Shown: positions 10,691-22,741, counted from the first letter of the stretch. The stretch is 64,000 nucleotides of DNA from Neostapfia colusana (GCA_030760725.1 JASWHV010000010.1:36089760-36153759), one strand, 5' to 3'. Numbers and translations: made by a program. Notes: a model not told the origin generated them from the letters alone.

Positions 10691-12896
10691 TTTGACGCCC
10701 TCAATTCTGTGGAAAACCACGGAACCGAGAACTGATGCATATGTGTGCCCAGGATGTTCATCACACATACACATATGATTCACAAACTGAATTCAGAATA
10801 TATATCACCACGAATAAGAGAGTTTATTACAATGTCTCATGAGTCTTGGACTCATGCTCACAGCGGAAGTCTTTATTTCTATGCAGCGGAAGTCTTTATT
10901 CTAATGTGGAAGCAATCTAACTAATGCAGAAGCAAATCTAAGCAGCAGTGGCTCCATCTCTACTCCATCCCCACAGGCAAGGTTGAGAACAGATCACACG
11001 CCTAATGCTCCTCTTGATCTTCATAATAATCGTCTCCTGTTGCTGATGATGAAATAATAATGCAAGTTTGAGTACAATAATGTACTCAGCAAGTGTGGGA
11101 AAATATGATATGTAGCTCACAACAAGGTAGGTATAAAAGGTTCATTGCAGAAAGCAAAGTTATTTATCAAAACCATGATAAAACAGCAACTAAATTTTTA
11201 GGTGAATGTAATCCCAGCATGCATTAAATTACCAACATACCTCCATCACTTTCAATGTTCCATCCGAACATTAATCAACTTCATTCTTGCTCACGAACAC
11301 CCTCTTGCATTCGCTACCATCTCACGAATACCATCTCGTATTCGCTACCATTTCATCTCATAAACAATTCTGTCTCACACTGAGACCAATGTCGTTGCCA
11401 TGACTCAGCAGTCATGCAACCCATCTTATCACCCGGACTCAACAGTCCCGAAAACAAAAACCATAATCAATAACCATAACCAAGAACCAATAACCAATCC
11501 CAACTAATCATGGAAGTTGGCCTGGCGCTCGTGACCGTAAGCTCGGCTATCATGATAGTTTTAGAACTATGCAGAGTTTGCACCTCTTTACCCACAAGTT
11601 TGTGATTTCGTCACCCGTCGGCGACTGCAGAACCTCCATTATACCAGTACACAAACGTCGGTGTATGGCCAAGAGATCACAAAATAGCCTTTACAAAGGG
11701 GCTACTAGAGGTATGGACTCACTAAGGTTTCACTGGCAGGCCAGAATCTCCAATTCTCCCACCCACGGGCCCCCTCTTATGCCATGCAGTTCCCAGGGCA
11801 GTCCTCACTCGACTCCCATTCCCCGCGCTTTCCACGGTCCATAACAATCTAGCAACTTAACTAATTAGTCAGCTAAGCTGCACCCATACTTGGCCTTGTG
11901 GTGGCACTGTTATCCTTGCATCTGCTCGCATGAACCGGTCCTTAGATCTACGGCAAGTAAACCACCATCTCTTTCTACCTCATTCACAAACCTGGGCCTG
12001 ACTAGATCTCCCTCCGATCCATGTTCATTAACAACATCAGTTTCTCATTATCATTATGAGTGCAATTAGCTAGATACATTTATCTCTTTTCCCAATCCCC
12101 TGGACTCCGTGAAGCGTAAAGCAAAAACCATACCCGACTCATAAACTTCCCTGGTGACAAGGGTGTTTTAACTAAAACTAGTAAACTCCTATAAAAGGGT
12201 TTCCCATCATGTTTGACTCAGCACACACACCTTTTCGCAAAACAAAACAGTTTTTCCCAAGACATAGGATCAATATGGTCAAGGAGCACTTGCCTTGTTC
12301 TTGCGGTTCCGGTTGCTCTTGGATCTTGAAGCCTTGTTGTTGCAGCTCGTCGTAGACAGCTCTCTGAGCTTGTCCTGCTTTACAGAATCACGCACATACA
12401 AGATCCACAGCAATCAATATCATGCACAACCTTTAACTAGATGCGATGATGCATATGCATGCTATCCTATGATCAGTTTTATTAGATCGGTTTGTATATG
12501 TTCTCGCATGGCCTTATGATGAACAGGGGTGTTCGGATCAGATGTGGACGTGGTGATGACCTTGTCTCTAGATCAACCCGATCAACAAGTGATCTGCCCA
12601 CGAGAAAGCTTCTGTTTGATACACGTGTCCCACAGGGTCGGACCTCTTCCCCTTAGCGGAGATGAGACCCGAGCCTGCCACATAGCCAGTTTAGCGGCGG
12701 ACCTCTCCCCACTTCGCAGGGATGAGCTCCGAACACGCCACGTGGGCAGCGGGCCGTGGAAGTTGTCTTCGGCGCTCTCTGGAAACTGGATTCGGCTCTT
12801 ATTGGCTATTTTTTTGATATTTTTCTCTGTTCCTACTTCTTTTAAAATGTTCTATCTTCATGAATATATGCAGAAACCAAAAATAAGGGTGTCACA
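10691..12896 (-). repeat. 5' LTR of element A, promoter-deleted
   Basis: Runs from TTTGACGCCC (10691, inner end, TG altered to TT) to GGGTGTCACA (12896). It jumps from GAAAGCTTCTGTTTGA directly to ACACGTGTCCCACAGGG near 12619, where the other LTR has about 0.9 kb. The lost segment holds the TATA box, the first exon and most of the ACGTG array. It keeps the GC donor (12294/12293) and terminal exon (11002-11042) of the LTR mini-gene; the joined frame there is open. Confidence 0.9.
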
Positions 12897-15800
12897 CGCT
12901 AGCACGCAAACACACTAACACGGCGGCGTGCACGACTCCCACTCGACGGGGTTCCCCTCCTGGGGTTCCGTCTCCTCCTCAGGAGTCCCTTCCTCATAGA
13001 ACCCTGCAAAAGCTTCAAACATAAGCAGTGAGCACGAAGGCTCAGCAAGACTGACCCGTCTCTCCTAAACATGAAACTTCTACACGAGGGGTGATAGGTA
13101 CATGATGTAAAATAAGTTGCAAGGACTTGCCTAATTAGTGGAATCTTACTTTCAAGTTTTAGCAGCAGGTTGTGGAGAACCTTACGCTAAGGCACATGAG
13201 AGAGCCGCAATCAAACAAGAAACGCATTTTTCGCATGTACTTTGCCCAAAGATAAAAAGAACTTTAGTTAGCTCTAAACTACTACAAATCATTAACAATC
13301 AAAATCCATCTTTCAATCAGCAATATTTTAACATGTAACTAGCCTGTTCTTTCTACGTCACGGTACAGTGAACAAGTGGTACTCAATGACCGCAAGGGAC
13401 GGTGATTATAATCGATTTACATCTGCAGGGTTACCCGAACAACCCGTCACGTACGCCCGTACTCGATGTTGCCTACAGCAACCATCACGGACGCCATACG
13501 CAACCACCTTTCACCCGTTAGCCAAATATTGAACCGGTCCCATCGTCCCGAGCAAGAGGTCTCTGCACGCGCATCTCAGTGCCGCCAGCTGATTTACACC
13601 CCATGCTCTCAACCTACCCTCTGAACGACGGGCAATGCCTTAATACCCATCTACCCGAGTTACATCGGTTTCCCGGTTCCCATATAGCTGGTAGGTCTTC
13701 GGTACTGTTCTAGCTTGTTCAACAGGCCCACACACGGCTCGGTCCTCAATCGACACAAGCGGAGCTATAGCACACAGGCCCCAAAGTCCTACTGCCCTTA
13801 CTCTCCGCTCGGTCTCATTTTTCTTGCCATGTGTATCATGTGCTATCTCTACCCGAGCAATGTGCCTCTAGCCTATTCTCGCGAGTAGTTCCAACTACTC
13901 GACTTGTACCGAATCCTACCCTATCTTAGCATTGCAGTGGCTAACAGGGTTTTTTAATCTTAACCCCAACCCATGGTTTTCTTGGCTATGCATTTGGGTT
14001 TCAAACAAGACTCTAATGCAAGAAATAAGTGATGCTCAAAGAAAGTGCTCAAAACAATAAAAATTTGTAAAGAGGTTAATGCAAACCGGAGCTTGCCTTG
14101 CTGCTATTGATCGTAGGCTAGCTGCTCTTCCGGAGTAATGAAGTATAAGACTTCAGGTTCCTCCTCAACCTTAGCGACTACATGAGATACAAGTACATGT
14201 ATTAATTTAAATGCATTTGAATCGACTTTTAATCTTGTGAAGGCTATAAGTCCCACTAGACAGACTCAATGACTCTGAAACTTTTATTGTGGCTTGGTTA
14301 CAACATAAACATAGACTTGGTCAAGTTTCAGTTGCAGCAAAGCTCATTTGAGCTCTCCACAAATAATTATGTCCTTGACCTTAATTGGAACTCTTAGGGT
14401 GTTCTAGCGATTTTCATGGAGCAATCCATGACTTTCGGCAAACTATATTTTCAGAGGGTTCTAATGGAGTTGGTCTCACTTAATTTGAAGGTTCCTACTA
14501 GAGATATGAGCTAAACAATTTCAGAGAAATTCTGAAGATGTTTCTGGCCATTTTCTATTTTCTCTGGAACAGTTTCATTAATCACACCATTAGGTGGATC
14601 AAATGAGCTCAAATGGATCTGAACTTTTTATGATAGCTCAGGGATTTTTGGTGAACATCCTTGCTAAATTTCAGAATTATCCTCCCAAGGGTTCTCCAGT
14701 TAAAATTCTAAACAGTTTAAACTTTGGAGAATTAGTTCTGGAGAAATAAGGATTTTCATGAAGTGAAACTTAATTTGCTGGAAAGTACTCAGAGATCTGA
14801 ATCTAACAAATTTTGGTTCACTCAATTTGGAGTTTCCTAGCCAAAGTTATGAGGATTTGAAGTTTGAATGAAATCTGAAAATCGGGAAAAGTTCAAATCT
14901 GCTGGTGGGACCACGGTTACATGTGTTGGCCGCTAGAGCGATGGCACACCGGGGTCCACAGAATTTTTGCGCGCCAGCACACCGGATCCGAGCCGCAGAC
15001 TGATCCTAGATTTATCCGAGCCGCTGACATGTGGGCCACCCGACTTCGTCTACCTCCCGACGCCCTCGTTCAGGCGCCGCGACACCTCGCCGGAGAGCTC
15101 GCCGGCAGCTTCTGTGGTGCTCGAAACTTCACGACCCTGGCCGCCCCTGCCTAAGTCCACTCGGGGAACACGGTTCTGGGCTCAGTTCGTCATGAAAATG
15201 GCCGGCACATGGTCGGCGACGAGCGGCAGCTTCGGGAGAACTTCGGCCGTGTCGGCCGACCTCCCTAGCACCCCAACTGACCGAGCAAACATCCGGAAAG
15301 CATCAGTGGTCCCTCAGGAACCTCGGCATGGGCTCGAAGCAGCTCGGGGGTGGTCCGAAGTAGGCTCCCACCGTGCACCCGATGCTTCCCGCAGGATCCG
15401 CCGTCGGCAAGCTTCTAAATACACCGGGTACAGGGGTTCTCAGGCTAAGGGTTGTGAAGGAAACTTGTGTGCTACCAAGTCTAGTCTGTATAGGAACGGA
15501 TTGAGACCCTCTAACCTTTCCCAGAGCGTGAATTTGACAGAACCTCACCGGAAGGTCGGTCTGTACCGAGAAAGGATAAACTGGAAATTCACCGCCGGCG
15601 ATCAAGCCCTCGGGCTGTGGCTCGGGGGTGAGCAGCACCGGTCACCAACGCGTCCAGGGACGCCTTAGCTCGGGCGTGACAACCTCCCGGTTGGGCTGTC
15701 CACGGGAGCCCGAAGTGCGGCGGGTTTAGATCACTGAACGGAACTCTCAGTATAGCCGGGATCACCCGAGTTCAGCCGATTTCTAGCGACGGGGAAGAAG

Positions 15801-16722
15801 AAGGAAGGTTCCTAGTACCTTGTCGTAGCTCTGGAGGGACTGGGGAGGCTGTGATCGTGACTCCCCGATCGGTTCCGAGCAGCGGAGGGAAGAATTCCGG
15901 TTCTGTGTTCTTGCGAGGGGGAGAACGGGTGAGGAGAACGTGGCAGAAGCGAGGAGCGCCTTAAGAAGGCTCAGAACCGCCTTGCGCCCGCGCGTGGCAA
16001 AGAAGCTGGTGGCGCGGCGGCCTCCCCTCGGTGGCGATCGCTGCTGAAGCCCGGAGACCCGAGTGATAAAGTTTTCAGTCGGTTGAATCACTTCAGTGGC
16101 TGACATGTGGGTCCCACTCCCCTTTTAACCTCTGAACTTAACTCCATATTACTGTTGTAAACAGTAAGCCCTACAATGCCCATGGTGATTTGAATTATTC
16201 ACCTCTGAGCCATTTGACTTGGTTACAATTCAAATTGGGTTGGTTTGACTAAGTTTCAGCACATATTCAGTTTGAAATTCAAATAAAGTTTGAATTTGCT
16301 ACACTTAGCTCATGTCAAGATCAACTCCAAATAGAGTGAAAATTGGTGTGTGAGCTCACATAAATGTGCTGAGTAAGAATATGCTTCCCACTTTTGAATT
16401 CATGGGATAAAAACAGTTTGAATTTGAATTTGAGTTCAAACTACCCTCTTTCTAGCTATACCCAAAAGGACCTCAAAAAGATTTTGAATTTGGGTGAAAC
16501 TTGGCATGTACATTCCTAGCAAGGTGTAGGAGTTTTTCATATGCCCAGCCCCTAGATGATGCATGTGGGAAATACAACTTTTGCATTTTGTGAGTTTATT
16601 GTCTAATGAGCATGTTGATAATGGTTACTTGCTCTTAAGATGTGTTCATCAAGTTTCTTCAAATGAGGTGTGTGTGTGGTGATGAACACTTTAAACATGT
16701 GTCAAAAACTGAGGCCTTTACA
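12897..16722 (-). mobile_element. Family-2 LTR B, second segment
   Basis: Resumes B after the A insertion with CGCTAGCACGC and continues to CTGAGGCCTTTACA at 16722, the sense 5' terminus. The LTR mini-gene copy has its terminal exon at 12915-13003 (open, ends TGT TAG) and its internal exon at 14097-14177, which carries an in-frame TAG. No internal retrotransposon sequence follows: position 16723 is already the inverted fragment B'. The stretch 14900-16100 is GC-rich U3/R and aligns with H2 rather than with C. No other gene is seen. Confidence 0.88.
12915..14177 (-). pseudogene. LTR mini-gene, B copy (one stop)
   Basis: Internal exon 14097-14177 (81 bases) lies between CATGTAG and the GC donor AAG|GCAAG. 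Terminal exon 12915-13003 (89 bases) follows CTTTTGCAG. The frame is the conserved one (A-K-V-E-E-E-P-E-V) but D-F is changed to Y-F and a TAG replaces the Glu before QQG. Equivalent to the open copy at 34225-35482. Confidence 0.45.
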
Positions 16723-18799
16723 GAAAATCCTTATTTCTCCAGAATTAATTCTTCAAAATTCAAACTGGTTAGAATTTTAACTGGAGAACCCTTTGGAGGA
16801 TAATTCTGAAATTTTGCTGGGATGTTTACCAAAATATCCCTGAGCCACCATAAAAATTTCAGATCCATTTGAGCTCATTTGATCCACCTAATGGTGTCAT
16901 TAATAAAACTGTTCCAGAGAAAATAGAAAATGTCCAGAAACATTTTCAGAAATTCTCTGAAATTGTTTAGCTCATATCTTAGGCTAGGAAACTTCAAATT
17001 CAGTGAAACCAACTCTATTAGAACTCTCTGAAAATCTAGTTTCATAAAGGCATGGCTTGCTCCATGAAAATCCCTAGAACACCCTAAGAGCTCCATTTAA
17101 GGTCAAGTACATAATTATTTGGGGAGAGCGCAAATGAGCTTTGCTGCAAATGAAAGTTGGCCAAGTCTTTGTTTAGGTTGTATCCAAACCACAGTAAAAA
17201 TTTCAGAGTCATTGGGTCTGTCTAGTAAGACTTATAGTCGTCACAAGTTTAAATTCAATTCAAATGCATTTAAATTGATACATCTATATGTTATCTCATG
17301 TAGTCGCTAAGGTTGAGGAGGAACCTGAAGTCTTAGACTTCGTCACTCCGGAAGAGCAGCTAGCCTACGACCAAGAGCAGCAAGGCAAGCTCCAGTTTGC
17401 ATTAACCACTTTACAAATTTTTATTGTTTTGAGAACTTCCTTTGAGTACCACTTATTTCTTGCATTAGAGTCTTGTTTGAAAACCAAATGCATAGCCAAG
17501 AAAACCATGGGTTGGGATTAGGATTGAAAACCTCGTTAGCCAATGCAATGCTAAGATAGAGTAGGATTTGGTACAAGTCGAGTAGTTGGAACTACTCGCG
17601 AGAATAGGCTAGAGGCACATCGCTCGTGTAAAAGATAGCAAATGAAACACATGGCAAGAAAAATGAGACCGAACGGACAGTAAGGGCAGAAAAAACTTTG
17701 GGGCCTGGGTGCTATAGCTCCACTTGCGTCGATTGAGGACCGAGCCATGGGCGGGCCTGTTGAACAAGCTAGAAGAGTACCGAAGACCTACCGGCTATAT
17801 GGGAACCGGGAAACCGGTGTAACTCGGGTAGTTGGGTATTGAGGTATTGGCTGTCGTTCAGAGGGTAGGGTTGAGAGCTCGAGGTGTAAATCGGCTGGCG
17901 GCACTGTGGATGCGCGCGCAGAGACCTCTTTCTCGGGACGATAGGACCGGTTCAATATTTGGCTGATGGGTGAAAGGTAGTTGCGTACGACGTCCGTGAT
18001 GGTTGCTGTAGGCAACATCGAGTACGGGCGTACGTGACGGGTTATTCGGGTAACCCTGCAGGTGTAAATCGATTATAATCACCGTCCCTCACAGTCAGTG
18101 AGTACCACTTGTTCATTGTACCATGACGCAGAAAGAACAGGCTAGATACATGTTAAAAGTTTGCTGGTTTGAAAGTTATACTTTGCTTGTTAATGTCTTG
18201 TTGTAGCCTAGAGCTAATTAAAGTTCTTTTTAACTTTGGGCGAAGTACATGAGAGAAATGTGTTTCTTGTTTGATTGCGGCTCTCTCATGTGCCTTAGCG
18301 TAAGGTTCTCCACAACCTGCTGCTAAAACTTGGAAGTAAGGTTCAAATAATTAGTCGAGTCCTTTGCAAATTATTTACCTCATGTACCCTGTACTCATCA
18401 TGTAGAAGTTCCATGTATAGGAGAGACGGGTCAGTCTTGCTGAGCCATCGTGATCACTGCTAGTGTTTGAAGCCTTTGCAGGGGTCCATGAGGAAGGGAC
18501 TCCCGAGAAGTAGACGGAACCCCAGTAGGGGAACCCTGTCGAGTGGGAGTCGTGCACGCCACCGTGTTAGTGTGTGTGCGTGCTAGTGGGGACACGTTCT
18601 CGGGCTGAACGTGAACTCAATGCTTAGTCTACGCCCGTGAGTGTGGACTGGACTATTTTGTTGTAAAAATGTTCATAAACTGGTTTATGTAATAAAACTT
18701 TGCTTCCACTTTGTATCTTTGACGTGCGTTATCCGATGCTGTGCAACGCAGCATCCCTCAGCGTGATCCTGGCTTGACAAGGCCGATGGGGTTGTGTCA
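16723..18799 (+). mobile_element. Truncated inverted family-2 LTR fragment B'
   Basis: Plus-oriented 3' half of a family-2 LTR. It starts abruptly at GAAAATCCTTATTTCTCC, matching the middle of an LTR, and ends properly at GTTGTGTCA (18799). It forms an inverted repeat of about 2 kb with B (roughly 12897-14755), with about 1.97 kb between the arms. After it comes pol sequence of F rather than a PBS. A mini-gene copy is present: internal exon 17304-17384, open; terminal exon 18482-18570, with an early TAG. Confidence 0.85.
17304..18570 (+). pseudogene. LTR mini-gene, B' copy (one stop)
   Basis: Internal exon 17304-17384 (81 bases) after CTCATGTAG reads A-K-V-E-E-E-P-E-V-L-D-F-V-T-P-E-E and ends at CAAG|GCAAGC. 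The frame is also open upstream to an ATG at 17288 in this copy only. Terminal exon 18482-18570 follows TTTGCAG, but its tenth codon onwards meets a TAG where intact copies have Glu. The intron would be 1097 bases. Confidence 0.45.
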
Positions 18800-20235
18800 A
18801 GATGGCCAAGCAACGGATGAGGAAATCAAGGAGATCAAGGAAAGGATCCAACAAGGCATAGAAAAGGACTTCAAGGAAGACGAAAAGGGTACGCTTTGGC
18901 TAGGAAAAAGGATTTGTGTGCCTAACAAGAAGCACATCTGCGACACGATATTAAAAGAGGCACATGACTCACCTTATTCCACACATCCCGGAAGTACCAA
19001 GATGTACAAGGACTTGAAGACTTGTTATTGGTGGGATGGTATGAAGAGGGACATAGCTGAATATGTTGCCCTATGCTACACATGCCAACGGGTGAAGGCC
19101 GAACATCAAAGACCCGCTGGACTGTTGCAACCATTGAATGTACCCGAGTGGAAGTGGGAGGACATCAGTATGGATTTCATCGTTGGATTGCCACGTACTC
19201 AGTCGGGTTACGACTCTATCTCGGTTATTGTGGACCGATTGATGAAAACCGGCCATTTCCTTCCTGTTAAGACCAAGTACAATGTTACACAACTAGCCGA
19301 GCTGTACATGGAGCAAATCGTGTGCCGTCATGGAGTCCCAAAGAGGATAGTTTCAGATCAGGGATCTCAGTTTACCTCTAGGTTCTGGAGGAAGCTGCAT
19401 GAAGCTATGGGCACACGACTGGATTTTAGCACCGCTTATCACCCGCAAACTGATGGGCAAACCGAAAGGACAAATTAAATTTTAGAGGACATGTTGAGAG
19501 CTTGCGCCTTGAAACATGGGCGTAGGTGGGATAGGAGCTTGTCGTATGCCGAATTCTCCTATAACAACAGCTATCAAGCTAGCTTGAAGATGTCACGTTT
19601 AGAAAAATTGTATGGAACACAGTGTAGAACACCGTTGTTTTGGAACGAGACCGGAGAAAACCAAGTGTTTGGACCCGAAGTGCTTCAAGATGCTGAGAAG
19701 CAAGTCCAAACAATACGGGAGGACTTGAAGGCTGCTCAGTCGCGTCAGAAAGGATATGCGGACAATAGGCGAAGGAAGTTGACTTTCGAAGTAGGAGACT
19801 TTGTGTACCTTAAGGTATCGCCTATCCGTGGCCAATGACGTTTTAACGTCAAAGCAACCTAGCACCTCGCTATATCGGGCCATTTACGATTTTGGGCAAG
19901 CAAGGAGAAGTAGCCTATCAACTAGAGCTCCCGATGCACCTCTCCGACATGCATGACGTATTTCAGGATCCCAGCACAAGAAGTGCTTGAGAGTGCCAGA
20001 AGAGCAAGTACCAATGGAAAAGCTCGAACTTCAAGAAGATCTGACCTATGCACACCCTGTCCGAATTTTGGACGTGAAGGAAAGGGTCACGAGGAACAAA
20101 GTGATCCGTTGGTGCAAGGTACAATGGAGCCAACATACGGAAGCAGAAGCTACATGGGAGCGTGAGGAAGACATCAAGGCAGAATTCCCTCATCTATTCT
20201 CTACTATCGAATCTCGAGGGCGAGATTCAATTTAA
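18800..20235 (+). pseudogene. Integrase and chromodomain fragment of pol (element F)
   Basis: Begins within pol at DGQATDEEIKEIKERIQQ, abutting the end of LTR B'; gag, protease, RT and RNase H are absent. Integrase zinc-finger residues are visible in EAHDSPYSTHPGSTKMY and C-Y-T-C-Q-R. The core has D in SMDFIVG, D in VSDQGSQ and E in TDGQTERTN, with 35 residues between the last two. A TAA at 19476 (CAA in the intact frame) and a TGA near 19836 interrupt it, and one or more frameshifts follow between about 19840 and 19990. The last part, 19987-20235, is open and gives a chromodomain-type end (KVQWSQHTEAEATWE) before TAA at 20233-20235. Same family as A; probably the 3' end of X. Confidence 0.88.
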
Positions 20236-20247
20236 GGGGGGTAGATT
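20234..20247 (+). other. Polypurine tract of F
   Basis: AAGGGGGGTAGATT lies directly before TGTGACACCC of the 3' LTR and overlaps the pol stop codon. It is the intact version of the tract seen degraded in A. Confidence 0.8.
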
Positions 20248-20403
20248 TGTGACACCCTCATTTTTGATTTCTGCATATATTCATATTTCATGTAGAGAAA
20301 CATTTTTAAATGAGTTGAAACAGAGAAAGAATAAAAAAGATAGCCAAAAAGAGCCAAATCCAGTTCATAGAGAGCACCGAAAACAACTTCCCACGGCCGC
20401 TGG

Positions 20404-20960
20404 CCACGTGGCGTGTTCAGATCTCATCCCCGCGAAGGGGGACAGGTCCGCCACTAAACTGGCTACGTGGGGGCTCAGGGCTCATCCCCATGAAGGGGGA
20501 GAGGTCCGACCCCGTGGGACACGTGTTTCCCCCAGAGCTAGCCTCTGCAGAGGAGCGAAGGCCAGCCCCGCAGGACACGTGTCGCCTTCGGAGCTAGACA
20601 CTGCGGAGAAGAAAGGCCCAGCCGCGCGGGACACGTATCGCTCTCGGAGCACCTCCGGGAGGTCCGAAACTGTTGGACACGTGTCCACCTCGGAGCCCGT
20701 CTCCGAGAAGTAAGGAAGATCGGTGCTACTGGACACGTGGTATTCTCGCAGCCCACCTCCGAAGAGAGGGGAGGTCCGGCACTAACACGTGGCGTACGCG
20801 GAGCTCGTCTCTAGAGAGAGGGGAGGTCTCGCCCGCCAAGACGTGCGACGCACGCGGAGCACGCCTCTGAGGAAGAGGGAGGTCTCGCTCGCCTGACACA
20901 CGGCACAACCGGAGATCGCCTTTGCGGAAAAGGGAGACCAGGCCCCCGCAGGACACGTGG
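20404..20960 (+). repeat. G-box/ABRE-like tandem array in F LTR
   Basis: Eleven units with ACGTG-type cores at 20405, 20464, 20520, 20576, 20632, 20678, 20734, 20786, 20840, 20897 (decayed) and 20954. The spacing is 46-59 bases, mostly 56. The common unit includes GGACACGTG, CTCGGAGC and a GGGAGGTCC-like block. It ends about 210 bases upstream of the TATA box, where an enhancer would sit. Confidence 0.85.
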
Positions 20961-21139
20961 AGCCTCCGGAGCTCACCGCCGCGAAGGTAATGAGATTTGA
21001 AGCGGTTTTTCTTCTGTACGCATGGGAATCCCCGGTACTGAGGAAACCGACACGAATTGCACGTTGCTACTGCACCAAATCAATTGAGGATAAGTTGTTA
21101 AGATTCAAAAACAATTTGAATAGGACTCTTATTCGAAAT

Positions 21140-21178
21140 CCAATCAGATTAGGAATCTTCTTTTCCCGGTTATAAATA
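21140..21178 (+). promoter_or_regulatory. Core promoter of family-1 LTR (F)
   Basis: CCAATCAG at 21140 and TATAAATA at 21171-21178, followed by a C/T-rich leader with GAGCCCTAGCCCC at about 21240. Transcription would be expected to start some 30 bases downstream of the TATA box. No initiator is defined. Confidence 0.7.
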
Positions 21179-21806
21179 GAACCGAAAACTTTTGGCGAAA
21201 CCACGAACTTCTTTTCCACCTCTCGAGTCGACGACTTGGAGCCCTAGCCCCCAACTCGCTGAGCTAACCACCTTCGCCGGAGTCTAGTTGCCGGAGAGCC
21301 GCCGACGAGCCCGACACGATCGCCAGAGGAGAGTCGACGATCTGTTTCGCTGCCATTGCTAGGAGGAAGGACCCGAAGAGAGTAAGGTATGTCTCCAATA
21401 CCACCTTGCGACATCATCGTGGTTTTCTTTGCATCTGTTCCTCGATCTTTTTGAACAAAAGCTTTTTCGTGGATAGATCACGTGTTAATCGGTTTTATCT
21501 AGATCTTGAGTCCAGATCATCACCACGCCTATATTTGATCTCTACACCTCTGTTCATCGTAAAACCCCATGCAAAGCTATTAAAACATGCAAGAACATGC
21601 AAGAACACGTACAAACTAAACTGCACCATAGGATTAGCATGCATATGCATCATTGCATCTTGAGTAAAGTTTGGGCACGATAATTGATTGTTGTGAACCT
21701 TGTATATGCGTGATCGTGAGTATAAGGACAAGCTCAGGGAGCTATCTACAACGAGCCACAACATCAAGACTTTGAGATCCCAGAGCAATAGAAGCCGCAA
21801 GAACAA

Positions 21807-22430
21807 GGCAAGTGCCCCTTGACCATATTGTTCCCATGTTTTTCAAAAACTGTTTGTTTTGTGAAAAGGTGTGTGTGCTTGAGTCAACATGATGGGAAAA
21901 ACCTTTCATAGGAGTTTACTAGTTTTGTTAACTACCCTTGTCGCTAGGAAAGTTAATGAGTCGGATATGGTTTTTGCTTTTATGCTTCGCCGAGTCCATG
22001 GAATATGGGAAACTCCTATAAGATTGGTTGCATGACTATTGAGTCTTGGCAATGAGCATTGGTCTCAGTATGAGACGAAATTGAATATGAGATAAAATGG
22101 TAGTGAATACGAGATGGTATTCATGAGCTTGAGAAAAGTTGAGAAAGATAAATGTCTGGAAGAGACATGAAAGGTGGTGAATCATGATGGAGGTATGTTG
22201 ATGTTTAAGTACATGTTGGGATTACATTCACTTAAAGTTAAGTTGCTGTTTTTATCGTGCTTTGAGAAATAAACTTTGCTTTCTGCAATGAGCCTTTTTA
22301 TACCTGTCTTGCTGTGAGCTACATATCATATTTTCCCGCACTTGCTGAGTACGTCATGTACTCAAACTTGCATTGTCATACATCATCAGCAACAGGAGGG
22401 GAGTACTATCCAGACCACGTGGAGTATTAG
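21807..22430 (+). other. LTR mini-gene exon junction, F copy
   Basis: Exon end at 21807 with intron GC at 21808-21809 (AACAAG|GCAAGTG). Terminal exon 22390-22430 follows ATCATCAG and reads T-G-G-E-Y-Y-P-D-H-V-E-Y then TAG. The upstream exon has an in-frame TAG (E-Q-stop-K-P), so this copy is probably broken. The intron is shortened by the 0.69 kb LTR deletion. Confidence 0.35.
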
Positions 22431-22570
22431 GAGTGTGATCTACCGTCAACTTGCCTGTGGGGATGGAGTAGAGATGGAGCCGCTGCTGCTGCTTAGTTGC
22501 TTCAGCAAAAGTTTAGAAGACTTCCGATGTTAGAATAAAGATTTCCGCTGCTAGAATAAGACTTCCGCTT

Positions 22571-22741
22571 GTATTCACTTCCATTTAAACATCAACATAC
22601 CTCCATCATGATTTACCACTTGTCATGTCTCTTCCAGACATTAATCTTTCTCAACTTTTTCTCATGCTCATGAATACCATCTCGTATTCACTACCATCTC
22701 ATGAATGCCATCTTGTATTCACTACCATTTCATCTCATATT
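22571..22741 (-). mobile_element. Family-1 LTR G, left segment
   Basis: Minus-oriented LTR sequence from about 22584, preceded by roughly 13 bases (GTATTCACTTCC) that resemble another part of the same LTR near 22711 and look like filler at a repair junction. It is cut at ATATT by element C and continues at 37912. The sense 3' part of this LTR, including the terminal exon, is absent. Confidence 0.8.

Larger units (their letters stand above)
2631..12896 (-). mobile_element. Complete but dead chromovirus element A (family 1)
   Basis: Full-length Ty3/gypsy element flanked by the 5-base duplication CGCTA (2626-2630 and 12897-12901). On the minus strand the order is 5' LTR (10691-12896), PBS (10676-10687), repeated leader, gag-pol in one frame (10171 to 5670), purine tract (5658-5671) and 3' LTR (2631-5657). 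It lies inside the LTR of B. The two LTRs are clearly one pair but differ by scattered substitutions and two large indels: the 5' LTR lacks roughly 0.9 kb including the TATA box, and the 3' LTR lacks about 85 bases near 4060. The reading frame has nine premature stops and a frameshift, so it is not autonomous. Confidence 0.93.
20248..22570 (+). mobile_element. 3' LTR of F (family 1), 3' end truncated
   Basis: Starts TGTGACACCCTC after the purine tract. It holds the ACGTG array, CCAATCAG (21140-21147), TATAAATA (21171-21178), the donor AAG|GTATGT near 21386, the GC donor at 21807/21808 and the terminal exon at 22390-22430. Compared with X, about 0.69 kb is missing near 22020 (X about 655-1340), which removes the palindrome-rich intronic block. 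It breaks off at GACTTCCGCTT, about 165 bases short of the LTR end as judged from X. An inverted LTR fragment (G) follows at once. Confidence 0.87.

Noticed and set aside
14967..15668. A 233-codon plus-strand frame in LTR B
   Set aside because: GC-rich U3/R sequence, antisense to the element, not preserved in the H2 LTR that aligns here.
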